A DNA stretch of 64,000 bases. Source: Bacteroidales bacterium (GTDB lineage Bacteria; Bacteroidota; Bacteroidia; Bacteroidales; F082). A program made the position numbers and the translations under genes. Under the pieces are notes generated by a model. That model was given only the letters and a program-made list of their open reading frames with translations. It did not search any database and was not told where the DNA came from. Positions 40,008 to 46,810 of the stretch are shown here, piece after piece. The DNA is taken from positions 89,306 through 153,305 of the forward strand of contig JAFXMK010000010.1 of NCBI GenBank assembly GCA_017530365.1, in the 5' to 3' direction. Every line of letters starts with the position of its first letter. Positions within the stretch are counted from its first letter, which is position 1.

Positions 40008-41815
40008 AACTTCCTGTAGTTCTTTTTGGCTTGTGCCGTGTAGAGGCTGGTCGGGTATTGGTCAATCAGCTGTTCATAGTGGGTTTTGGCCGCCTCTCGG
40101 GCCTTCAATTGCTGGTGCTCGAGCAGGGCTGCATGCATCAGGGCGTCATCCGCCATGTAACTGTCAGGGAATTGTTCCACGATCTTCAGATACAAGCTGT
40201 CAGCAGTAGGGTAATCTTGTCCTTTTTCTTTGATTTCGGCGATGCGATACAGGGCATGGGGCTTGCTGATTTCGTTGCCATCGATACAGATCGAATCGAG
40301 GATGGACAAGGCTTCCAGGGTCTTATGCTGGTAGATCTTGTAATCTGCTCTTGACAGGCGCTTGAGTTCAACGCCAGTAGTGTCGTACTCGAGGTTGTCC
40401 TCGATGATGAGGGCCAGACTCATGGCATCGTTGGCGACGAGCTTTGAAGTGGCAGCCTTGAGTACATTGAGTTGTGTCTGAGCCCATGCAAACTCACCGA
40501 TAAAATAGCGCAGTTGGGCGTTTCTGAAACGGGCTTCATGTCCCAGGGGCTCTTCTTTCATGCTTTTATCGACTTGGCTATAGAGCAAGGTGGCCTCCCA
40601 CACTTCGTCATTGTATAGGTAGATGTCGGCTAACTTGAGTTTAAGCTGGCATTGTTGGATCTTATTGTTGACTAGGCTAATGGCTTGTTGCAGTAAAGTG
40701 ACGGCTTGGTCTGACTGTCCAAGATGATAGGCCAAGATGTCAGCTTGTATTTCAACTAAGCCAGGATACTCTTTGGATCCAACCTCCGTGCAGGCATCTT
40801 CAATCCTTTGGTTTAGCCGCTCATATTGCCTCGTCTCTGTGTTGGGGTTGAGCTTGTATAATTGGCTTTCTGTTTTGATGGCACCGATGACAGCATCCCC
40901 ATAATAGGGATTGATCTTCCCCTTGGAAATGATATGGTTAAAAGCTTCCTTGGCAAGTTCGTATTGTCTATTATCAAGACAAATTTGAGCCAAGTTGATG
41001 ATGTGAGCATCTTGATCGTTATGTCGGCGGTCAAGACTCTTGCATTGGGCAAGTGCGATATCATAGTCCTCATGTTGGAGTGCAAACCACATCAGCAGCT
41101 GGGCAAACTCTTCGTTGTCAGGTTTTTCCTGTGTCTTCTTCAGCAGTGCGATGCGCATTTCGTCGGAGATGCTTTTATTCACATCATATAGTAGCAAGGT
41201 CTGGAGCTTGTTCTTTACGATGTTGTAATGATCTGGATGTGCCTCGAGTTCTAGGAAATAGTATTCGAAAGCCTGCTGGTAGTTGAGCATTGACTGGTAG
41301 AGGTTGGCTCTTTCCATGTATAGAGGATCGCCTTCTGCATTGGTCTTAGCGCCTTTCTCAAGAACGGTAATGGCATAGTCGTTCAACAACCTTCCTCGAA
41401 GCATGTTGCTTATGTTAACGATTTGGTTTTTGCTTTCAGGAAGGTTTTTGAGAATTTCATTGAAAAGCTCGTCGGCTTTGTTTTTCTTGTCGTTCGATGC
41501 GTAATCGTAGATCAAATCGATACGCGCCTTGCCGTTACTTGGATTCTTTTTGATGTAGCTTTTGAGTTCTTTTTCGGCTGTGTCAAAATCTCCTAGTCGG
41601 AAGAGACATTCCACATATTGGTTGAAATGATGGTTTTGTTTCTTTTTTTCATAGAGCTGTAAGTAGAGGGCTCTTGCCTGCTCGTAGTCTTGACTTTGGA
41701 ACGCTTTTCCGGCGAGTTGTTCATCCAAAAGCAGCTGTGGATCTTTGTTTTGTGCAAAGATCGGCACCGTCAACATGGTGATGAGCAAACACAAAAAGCG
41801 GTAGGCGTTCTTCAT
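40004..41815 (-). CDS. Periplasmic tetratricopeptide-repeat protein
   Basis: A 603-residue protein with a signal peptide ending near residue 21 (TVPIFAQ). TPR motifs run through most of the chain, for example ARALYLQLYEKKKQNHHFNQ, YVECLFRLGDFDTAEKELKS near residue 50-90, and ADSLYLKIVEQFPDSYMADD near the C-terminus. It is similar in outline to YbgF/BamD-like periplasmic scaffolds but much longer. It overlaps both neighbours by four bases, forming a coupled lipoprotein-TPR-ksgA unit. Confidence 0.82.
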   Translation of the reverse strand: MKNAYRFLCLLITMLTVPIFAQNKDPQLLLDEQLAGKAFQSQDYEQARALYLQLYEKKKQNHHFNQYVECLFRLGDFDTAEKELKSYIKKNPSNGKARIDLIYDYASNDKKNKADELFNEILKNLPESKNQIVNISNMLRGRLLNDYAITVLEKGAKTNAEGDPLYMERANLYQSMLNYQQAFEYYFLELEAHPDHYNIVKNKLQTLLLYDVNKSISDEMRIALLKKTQEKPDNEEFAQLLMWFALQHEDYDIALAQCKSLDRRHNDQDAHIINLAQICLDNRQYELAKEAFNHIISKGKINPYYGDAVIGAIKTESQLYKLNPNTETRQYERLNQRIEDACTEVGSKEYPGLVEIQADILAYHLGQSDQAVTLLQQAISLVNNKIQQCQLKLKLADIYLYNDEVWEATLLYSQVDKSMKEEPLGHEARFRNAQLRYFIGEFAWAQTQLNVLKAATSKLVANDAMSLALIIEDNLEYDTTGVELKRLSRADYKIYQHKTLEALSILDSICIDGNEISKPHALYRIAEIKEKGQDYPTADSLYLKIVEQFPDSYMADDALMHAALLEHQQLKAREAAKTHYEQLIDQYPTSLYTAQAKKNYRKL

Positions 41816-42327
41816 TTCGAAGTGGCTTTGCTGATGGTTCCCATCAGTGACGTGAGCTCTTTGTCTTGTTGTGAAAGTCTGTCTTGGAAATATAGAATCC
41901 TATTGTGGAGTGTATCGGCTACAGCGATCTCGTCATTGAGATAAATGGCAGCGAGTGAATCGCTGATGAATTTTGTGTCGATGTCGTTCTGCAGATTGGT
42001 GAGCTGTTGCTTGGTATAGCTTAAAGTGTGTTTCATGACGGGCACAGTCTCGTCGAACTGGCGCAGGTAGGCCTGGGCGAGGTTGAGGACATCGAAGCAT
42101 TCGCCGATTTGTTCTTCTGGGATGAACTGCAACATGGAATCGCACCAACGAAAGTTGGTCTGCATTCTAGCTGGATAATGCTGCTGGATCTTCTCGAGAG
42201 CTATGCTGTCTTTTTCAAGTTGTCTCAGCAGTTGTGGGATAGAATCGGCTTTCTTGCTCTGGCAGGCTGAGCCCACCAGGAGCAAGAAGCTGATAATAGC
42301 CGTGAATATTTTACGAAATGATGTCAA
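41812..42327 (-). CDS. Small coiled lipoprotein
   Basis: A 171-residue protein. The open frame extends to 42432 inside serS, but a TTG at 42325-42327 gives a proper lipoprotein signal (FTAIISFLLLVGSAC), so I take that start; it overlaps the serS end by 17 bases. The mature part is helical with several heptad-like stretches (IPQLLRQLEKDSIALEKIQQ, then a C-terminal LYFQDRLSQQDKELTSLMGT). It overlaps the next TPR gene by 4 bases. The pairing with a TPR protein suggests an envelope complex; the function is unknown. Confidence 0.7.
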   Translation of the reverse strand: MTSFRKIFTAIISFLLLVGSACQSKKADSIPQLLRQLEKDSIALEKIQQHYPARMQTNFRWCDSMLQFIPEEQIGECFDVLNLAQAYLRQFDETVPVMKHTLSYTKQQLTNLQNDIDTKFISDSLAAIYLNDEIAVADTLHNRILYFQDRLSQQDKELTSLMGTISKATSK

Positions 42328-43582
42328 AGCCGGTATATTTTTGGAGGGCTTTCGGGATTCGGATGCCCTCTGGAGTTTGATGGTCTTCAAGCAGAGCGGC
42401 CACGATGCGGGGTAGTGCGAGGGCGCTACCATTGAGTGTGTGGACGAGTTGGATGTTGCCGTTCTTGTCCTTGAAGCGGAGCTTCAGGCGGTTGGCCTGG
42501 AAGGTCTCGAAGTTGGATACTGAACTCACCTCGAGCCATAGCTGCTGTGCTGCCGACCAAACCTCGAAGTCGTAGGTAGTGGCGGAGGTGAAACTCATGT
42601 CGCCGCCGCAAAGATGCAAGATGCGGAAGGGCAGTTCCAACTTGCGGAGCAGTCCGGCAACGTGGTTCTTCATGGCCTCAAGACGGTCGTAGGAACCTAC
42701 AGGGTTGGCGATCTCTACAATCTCCACTTTGTCGAACTGGTGCAGACGGTTCAGCCCACGGACGTTCTTGCCGTAGGAACCGGCCTCGCGGCGGAAGCAG
42801 TTGGAATACCCCACGGTCTTGATGGGTAGCTGTTCCTCCTTGACGATGGTGTCGCGGAACATGTTGGTCAGCGGCACTTCGGCAGTGGGGATGAGGTAGA
42901 AGCCGTCCAACGGAACGGCGTACATCTGGGCTTCCTTGTCGGGAAGTTGTCCAGTGGCATAAGCGGAGGCTTCGTTTACTACGACAGGCGGCTGGGTTTC
43001 GTTGTAGCCAGCAGCGCTGGCCTCATCGAGGAAGAAGTTGATGAGGGCGCGTTGCAGCTTTGCGCCTTTGCCTTTATAAAAAGGAAAACCGGCACCGGTG
43101 ACCTTGTTGCCGAGGTCGAAGTCGGCGAGGCCGTATTGGTTGAGTAGCTCCCAGTGAGGCTTGGCGCCTTCGTAGAGCTGAGGCATCTCGCCTTCCTGGT
43201 GTACGTTGACGTTGTCGGCGGCCGAAGTGCCCCTAGGCACGTCGATACGGGGCGTATTGGGTATCTCCACGAGCTTGGTTTGGATTTCCTTCTTGATTTC
43301 TTCAAGGCGTTCGGCTAGGGTCTTGCCCAACTCTTTCAGCTCGTTGTTCTTTGCTTTCATTTCGTTGGCCTCGGCGGCTTTGCCTTGCTTGTAAAGGTCG
43401 CCGATGACGCGTGCGTTGTTGTTGAGCGCAGCCAACGTCTCGTCACATTGCTTCTGTGTGGCGCGGCGTTCATCGTCCAGTTTCAAGATCTCGTCGATCA
43501 GGGCGACGTTGTTGAAGTTCTTGATGGACAGACGTTCGATCACCTCTTCTTTGTGATCACGGATGTAGGATAATACTAACAT
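42311..43582 (-). CDS. serS: Seryl-tRNA synthetase
   Basis: A 423-residue class II synthetase that charges tRNA-Ser. The N-terminal coiled-coil arm (about residues 30-105) is followed by the catalytic core with motif 2 (NCFRREAGSYGKNVRGLNRL) and motif 3 (TLNGSALALPRIVAALLED). Length is normal. It has a TATTTTTG promoter and heads the unit with the lipoprotein, TPR protein and ksgA. Confidence 0.95.
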   Translation of the reverse strand: MLVLSYIRDHKEEVIERLSIKNFNNVALIDEILKLDDERRATQKQCDETLAALNNNARVIGDLYKQGKAAEANEMKAKNNELKELGKTLAERLEEIKKEIQTKLVEIPNTPRIDVPRGTSAADNVNVHQEGEMPQLYEGAKPHWELLNQYGLADFDLGNKVTGAGFPFYKGKGAKLQRALINFFLDEASAAGYNETQPPVVVNEASAYATGQLPDKEAQMYAVPLDGFYLIPTAEVPLTNMFRDTIVKEEQLPIKTVGYSNCFRREAGSYGKNVRGLNRLHQFDKVEIVEIANPVGSYDRLEAMKNHVAGLLRKLELPFRILHLCGGDMSFTSATTYDFEVWSAAQQLWLEVSSVSNFETFQANRLKLRFKDKNGNIQLVHTLNGSALALPRIVAALLEDHQTPEGIRIPKALQKYTGFDIIS

Positions 43583-43608
43583 TGCTTGACGCGGTTTGAA
43601 ATTTTTCG

Positions 43609-43616
43609 CAAAAATA
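43609..43616 (-). promoter_or_regulatory. -7 element TATTTTTG for serS
   Basis: On the minus strand TATTTTTG ends 26 bases before the serS ATG. Confidence 0.5.
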
Positions 43617-43620
43617 AACG

Positions 43621-43650
43621 AAAAAAACCGGCTATCAGTCGATAGCCGGC
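43621..43650 (-). terminator. Intrinsic terminator after rpmA
   Basis: CCGGCTATC and GATAGCCGG form nine perfect pairs with a 4-base loop (43628-43649). On the minus strand a run of seven T follows, on the plus strand another, so it can work both ways. It separates rplU-rpmA from serS. Confidence 0.9.
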
Positions 43651-43675
43651 AAAAAAATGTATCTTATGAAAAAAA

Positions 43676-43948
43676 TTATTCGGCGATTGTGCCTTCCACG
43701 GGGAGGACGGAGACGAATGACTTGTTGTCTTTCTTCTTCACGAACTCCACGATACCGTCGCACTTGGCATAGAGGGTGTGGTCCTTGCCCATACCGACGT
43801 TTTTGCCAGGATTGTGCTTGGTGCCGCGCTGACGGACGATGATGTTGCCAGCAATAGCAGCTTGTCCACCGAAAATTTTCACTCCGAGTCGCTTACTTGC
43901 GGACTCACGACCGTTCTCGGAACTACCGACGCCTTTCTTGTGTGCCAT
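43676..43948 (-). CDS. rpmA: 50S ribosomal protein L27
   Basis: A 90-residue ribosomal protein near the peptidyl-transferase centre. [20 protein letters not shown], then [20 protein letters not shown] and [18 protein letters not shown], is diagnostic. It starts directly with MAHKKG, so no N-terminal cleavage of the Firmicutes type is expected. It lies 23 bases after rplU. Confidence 0.97.
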   Translation of the reverse strand: MAHKKGVGSSENGRESASKRLGVKIFGGQAAIAGNIIVRQRGTKHNPGKNVGMGKDHTLYAKCDGIVEFVKKKDNKSFVSVLPVEGTIAE

Positions 43949-43971
43949 ATCTTTTCAGTTTTTTCGGGTTT

Positions 43972-44283
43972 TTACATGATGATGTTGTCGATAACGACCT
44001 TGCTCAGATATTGACGGTGGCCGTTAGAGGTCTGATAACCTTTTCTTCTCTTCTTTTTGAAAACGATGACCTTCTTGCCCTTGCAGTGCTCCTTAATCGT
44101 CGCCTCGACGTTGGCACCGGCAACTGTGGGAGCTCCCACTTGGGTAGCGCCGTCGTTGTCAATCAATAATACTCTGTCGAAAGAAACTTTGCTTCCTTCT
44201 TCACCTTGCAGTCTGTTGACGAAGATCTCCTGACCGTTCGTGACTTTGAACTGCTGTCCTGCTATTTCTACAATTGCGTACAT
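43972..44283 (-). CDS. rplU: 50S ribosomal protein L21
   Basis: A 103-residue ribosomal protein. The start is the ATG at 44281-44283 ([20 protein letters not shown]); the open frame extends 11 codons further, but that part covers the promoter side and is not conserved. [20 protein letters not shown], then [11 protein letters not shown], is typical. It is co-transcribed with rpmA from a good promoter. Confidence 0.96.
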   Translation of the reverse strand: MYAIVEIAGQQFKVTNGQEIFVNRLQGEEGSKVSFDRVLLIDNDGATQVGAPTVAGANVEATIKEHCKGKKVIVFKKKRRKGYQTSNGHRQYLSKVVIDNIIM

Positions 44284-44303
44284 GTCTCTAAATTTTCGGA
44301 CTG

Positions 44304-44332
44304 CAAAATTACACATTTTTTTGATTGTGCAA
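44304..44332 (-). promoter_or_regulatory. rplU-rpmA promoter
   Basis: On the minus strand TTG at 44330-44332, 18 bases, then TAATTTTG at 44304-44311, ending 20 bases before the rplU ATG. Confidence 0.65.
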
Positions 44333-44355
44333 CCATTTCTCCGAATTTTTCCGAA

Positions 44356-45660
44356 TTATTTTTTCATCAGTCTGTCCAAAACATTGCCGACATCCTCTTT
44401 GGTAAAGCCAATTGGGAAGATGTGGGAGGGTTCTAAATAATGGATTTCGTGGGTCTCCATGAAGTGCTTCTCACCGCCACCGGTGATGTTGAGCATGATG
44501 ACATCATCACTTTGCACCTTATTAATATAAATGGCTTGGATGAGCGATGCCAGTGCTACGCCGGCAGCATGGTAGATGTCGATGCCTTCAGTCTCTTCAA
44601 ACAGGTTCTTGGCAGCGTTGGCTTCCTCATTGCTGACAGCGAAGATGTCGCCTTCTGTGTCTTTCAGCGCATCGTACAGTCCGCCCGCCAATGAATAAGG
44701 TGGCTTGCGGTTGGAGAGCACGGGGGCGCAGATCTCTGCAGCGTCTTTGCGTGCCTGATCGGCATCGTATGGCAGCATGGCACGTGAGTCGGCGCGCCAG
44801 GCGTTGTACATCGGGACGAAGGGTTTGTTCTGCGACACAAAAAGCTTGGCTTTCTTGTTGCCGAAACGCCCGTCTTCAAGGAAACGAAGGTTCGCCTCCC
44901 ATGCGGCGATGGCACCGGTGCCACTGCCGACAGCTTGGAAATAGTAGTCTGGAATCTGTCCAATGAAGGTCACGGCCGACATCATGGTGGTGCTCATGCC
45001 GTCGCGGCGGGCGATGTTTTTGGCACCGCCTTCAGCAAGGAATCCCGGTAGCTCGCATACGTAGTTGGAGAGCTGGATGGCATCGAAATAGTCGCTGCCA
45101 GAAGCGGTGGTGATGAGCTTGACACAAGGATTCAGCGGCTTGTCGAACCACAGCGCCTTGATGTTGTCCTGTGGCACGCAAAGCAATAACTTGATGCCAT
45201 TATCGGAACAAACTTTGGCGAACGCACGTGCAGTATTTCCTGCCGAAGCTACCACCAGCACTTGGTCCTGTTGTTCTTTACCCAGACGGGCACACACGGA
45301 ATATGCTTCGGTCTCCTTGAATGAGCAGGTGCTCATCTTGGCTCCGATCTTTGGCCACCAACCGCTGAAAGTGACGTAGAGGTTGTTCAAGCCAAGGTGT
45401 TTTGCCAGCTTCTCGCTTTTGTAGGTGACAGGGCAGGAGGGATGTTCCAGGGTTCTTTGTATCGGCATCCAATCAGCGAATCTGTAAAGCCCCAAGTTCT
45501 CATCTTCAGCTACGTGCAGTTGTTTTTGATCATAAATGGCTCTCACCAAGCTCGGTGAGGTTCCTTGTGGATCATCCAAAATCCAACCTTTGTCTTCAAA
45601 AATGCGGCCATCGGCCACGTTCAGCAGTTGATATTTCCCCATGATTACAATTTTTGACAT
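44356..45660 (-). CDS. Cysteate synthase (threonine synthase-like PLP enzyme)
   Basis: A 434-residue fold-type II PLP enzyme. Threonine synthase would be the routine call, but the landmarks fit cysteate synthase (O-phosphoserine plus sulfite to cysteate): DWMPIQ, CPVTYKSEKLAKHLGLNNLY, SGWWPKIGAKMSTCSFKETE (PLP lysine), VASAGNTARAFA, AEGGAKNIARRDGMSTTMMS and YFQAVGSGTGAIAAWEANLR, as I recall them in the methanogen enzyme. In Bacteroidota cysteate would feed capnine-type sulfonolipids. It is a single-gene unit with its own promoter, a long structured leader and a 19-bp palindrome near the start. The start could also be the in-frame ATG at 45640-45642 (MGKYQLLN). Confidence 0.75.
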   Translation of the reverse strand: MSKIVIMGKYQLLNVADGRIFEDKGWILDDPQGTSPSLVRAIYDQKQLHVAEDENLGLYRFADWMPIQRTLEHPSCPVTYKSEKLAKHLGLNNLYVTFSGWWPKIGAKMSTCSFKETEAYSVCARLGKEQQDQVLVVASAGNTARAFAKVCSDNGIKLLLCVPQDNIKALWFDKPLNPCVKLITTASGSDYFDAIQLSNYVCELPGFLAEGGAKNIARRDGMSTTMMSAVTFIGQIPDYYFQAVGSGTGAIAAWEANLRFLEDGRFGNKKAKLFVSQNKPFVPMYNAWRADSRAMLPYDADQARKDAAEICAPVLSNRKPPYSLAGGLYDALKDTEGDIFAVSNEEANAAKNLFEETEGIDIYHAAGVALASLIQAIYINKVQSDDVIMLNITGGGEKHFMETHEIHYLEPSHIFPIGFTKEDVGNVLDRLMKK

Positions 45661-45674
45661 GCAAAAATAGTAAA

Positions 45675-45693
45675 TATACTTACAGTAAGTATA
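45675..45693. promoter_or_regulatory. 19-bp perfect palindrome before the cysteate synthase gene
   Basis: TATACTTACAGTAAGTATA is a perfect palindrome with one central base. It ends 14 bases before the ATG at 45660, over the ribosome-binding region and inside the leader. It could be a dimeric repressor operator or a translation-blocking hairpin. Confidence 0.6.
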
Positions 45694-45724
45694 GATACTT
45701 TATAAAAGTTGTTTTAAACAACAA

Positions 45725-45760
45725 CCGTGGCTGCCTGGGAGTTGTCTCCCAGCGCCACGG
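45725..45760. promoter_or_regulatory. Strong leader hairpin of the cysteate synthase transcript
   Basis: CCGTGGC (45725-45731) pairs with GCCACGG (45754-45760), and CTGGGAG pairs with CTCCCAG inside it, with a TGC/C internal bulge and TTGT loop. A small palindrome, GTTGTTTTAAACAAC, follows towards the gene. There is no clean T-run, so it is not an ordinary terminator. Confidence 0.65.
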
Positions 45761-45790
45761 TTAACATGGAAAAACCAAGATTTGTCGCTG

Positions 45791-45820
45791 CAAAGGTAGA
45801 ACGTTAAATCATCGTCCAAA
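45791..45820 (-). promoter_or_regulatory. Cysteate synthase promoter
   Basis: On the minus strand TTTG at 45817-45820, 18 bases, then TACCTTTG at 45791-45798. The predicted leader is about 125 bases and holds the hairpin and the palindrome. Confidence 0.65.
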
Positions 45821-45920
45821 CTGACATCCAAACTATTATCGACAAATCCGTTTTTAAGTAATTGATAAGTAATTCGATAGCAAATCAACCATCCAAACTT
45901 TTTTCATCATAATCCAAACT
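45815..45920 (-). repeat. Four copies of AGTTTGGA around the promoter
   Basis: AGTTTGGA occurs on the minus strand at 45815-45822, 45827-45834, 45892-45899 and 45913-45920. The two nearest the promoter are 12 bases apart and cover the -33 box; the other two are in the end of the regulator gene, where they encode the SLD in KSLDYDEKSLDG. Confidence 0.6.
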
Positions 45921-46733
45921 TTTCAGCTTTCGAATCTTGCCTCGAACCTTGTCGAGGACACTGGTGCTTATCCCTAAGAGGGCCGCTTCGTCGGTGCGTG
46001 ACAGCTTGAAAGGTGATAGAAGCAAGACTTTTTTCTCCAACTCACTTATTGAAGGATAATCCTTGTTGATGCGATCATACGATCCGGGATAAACCATTTC
46101 AATTAACTCGAGCATTACCTTCCAATGATCCTGTCCCGCAAAAAACTGCTGCTCCAAGTCGTTGAGCGCAGATAGGTTTCTCCTGTCTTTGAGATATACT
46201 TCCAGTTTCTGAATGTTTTTGATTTTTTCTTTTTGCGTGACAGATAGTTGCTCAATCAGTTTGAACCATTCTTGCTCTTCATGAAGCCGCTTTTGAATAT
46301 AACGGTAATGGTGGAAGAGTGTAATACTTAAAATAACAACTATTGTTATATGTACAATTAAAATGGAACGTCTCTTCTGCTGAATATTATTACTCGTTCC
46401 TTGCTGGAGATTCTCATCGTGGTTGTTTTGTTGGATGTTGTATAGTCCTTGCTCCCCGTTTTCGGTGTTAATTGATCTTAAGTATCTGAGGGCATTTCGA
46501 AGATAGTACACTGCACTATCTAGTTGGTAATACAACACTTGGCAGTTGGTAGTCCTGTCCGAAAGACACTGTGCGTTGGCTTTTTCAAGCGACTCTATGG
46601 CCGATTCCTTTTCGTATTCCTGCTCGGAGTCAAAGTGAAACGCTGCTACCATTTGAACAAATTTGGAAGTGTTTGAATAGTAGGAAATTAAAAATAGAAC
46701 TGATAGTATAAAGAACCCTTGGATTTGTTTCAT
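45885..46733 (-). CDS. Membrane-anchored helix-turn-helix regulator
   Basis: A 282-residue protein. There is an N-terminal hydrophobic segment (residues 6-20), a short helical extracytoplasmic part with a single TPR-like helix pair, a transmembrane segment near 122-142 (SILIVHITIVVILSITLFHH), a coiled coil, then a C-terminal helix-turn-helix (ISELEKKVLLLSPFKLSRTD, then EAALLGISTSVLDKVRGKIR). The layout matches Bacteroidota membrane regulators with a TPR sensor, but the sensor is much shorter than usual. It stands divergent from the C10 protease gene and just upstream of the cysteate synthase, either of which may be its target. Confidence 0.72.
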   Translation of the reverse strand: MKQIQGFFILSVLFLISYYSNTSKFVQMVAAFHFDSEQEYEKESAIESLEKANAQCLSDRTTNCQVLYYQLDSAVYYLRNALRYLRSINTENGEQGLYNIQQNNHDENLQQGTSNNIQQKRRSILIVHITIVVILSITLFHHYRYIQKRLHEEQEWFKLIEQLSVTQKEKIKNIQKLEVYLKDRRNLSALNDLEQQFFAGQDHWKVMLELIEMVYPGSYDRINKDYPSISELEKKVLLLSPFKLSRTDEAALLGISTSVLDKVRGKIRKLKSLDYDEKSLDG

Positions 46734-46738
46734 AAGTG

Positions 46739-46746
46739 CAAAAATA
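46739..46746 (-). promoter_or_regulatory. -7 element TATTTTTG five bases before the regulator ATG
   Basis: On the minus strand TATTTTTG ends at 46739 and the ATG begins at 46733, so the regulator mRNA is predicted to be leaderless. Confidence 0.55.
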
Positions 46747-46781
46747 ATGTTTTATTTTATGATTTGAAAGAATTATTTTTT

Positions 46782-46789
46782 TACCTTTG
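46782..46789 (+). promoter_or_regulatory. -7 element TACCTTTG for the C10 protease
   Basis: TACCTTTG ends 21 bases before the protease ATG. A TTTG at 46763 is only 15 bases upstream, short of the usual spacing. Confidence 0.5.
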
Positions 46790-46810
46790 GCACCTTAATA
46801 ATATAGGTAA

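Noticed and set aside
42328-42432. N-terminal extension of the small lipoprotein into serS
   Set aside because: The extra 35 residues precede a good lipoprotein signal and simply read the end of serS in another frame.
44284-44316. Eleven extra N-terminal residues for L21
   Set aside because: They overlap the promoter region and L21 proteins begin MYAIVEI.
44356-45660. Threonine synthase as the product name
   Set aside because: The N-terminal and PLP-site segments fit cysteate synthase better from memory of that subgroup; kept as the alternative.
45725-45760. Intrinsic terminator of the membrane regulator gene
   Set aside because: It lies downstream of the cysteate synthase promoter on the minus strand and has no T-run, so a leader element is more likely.
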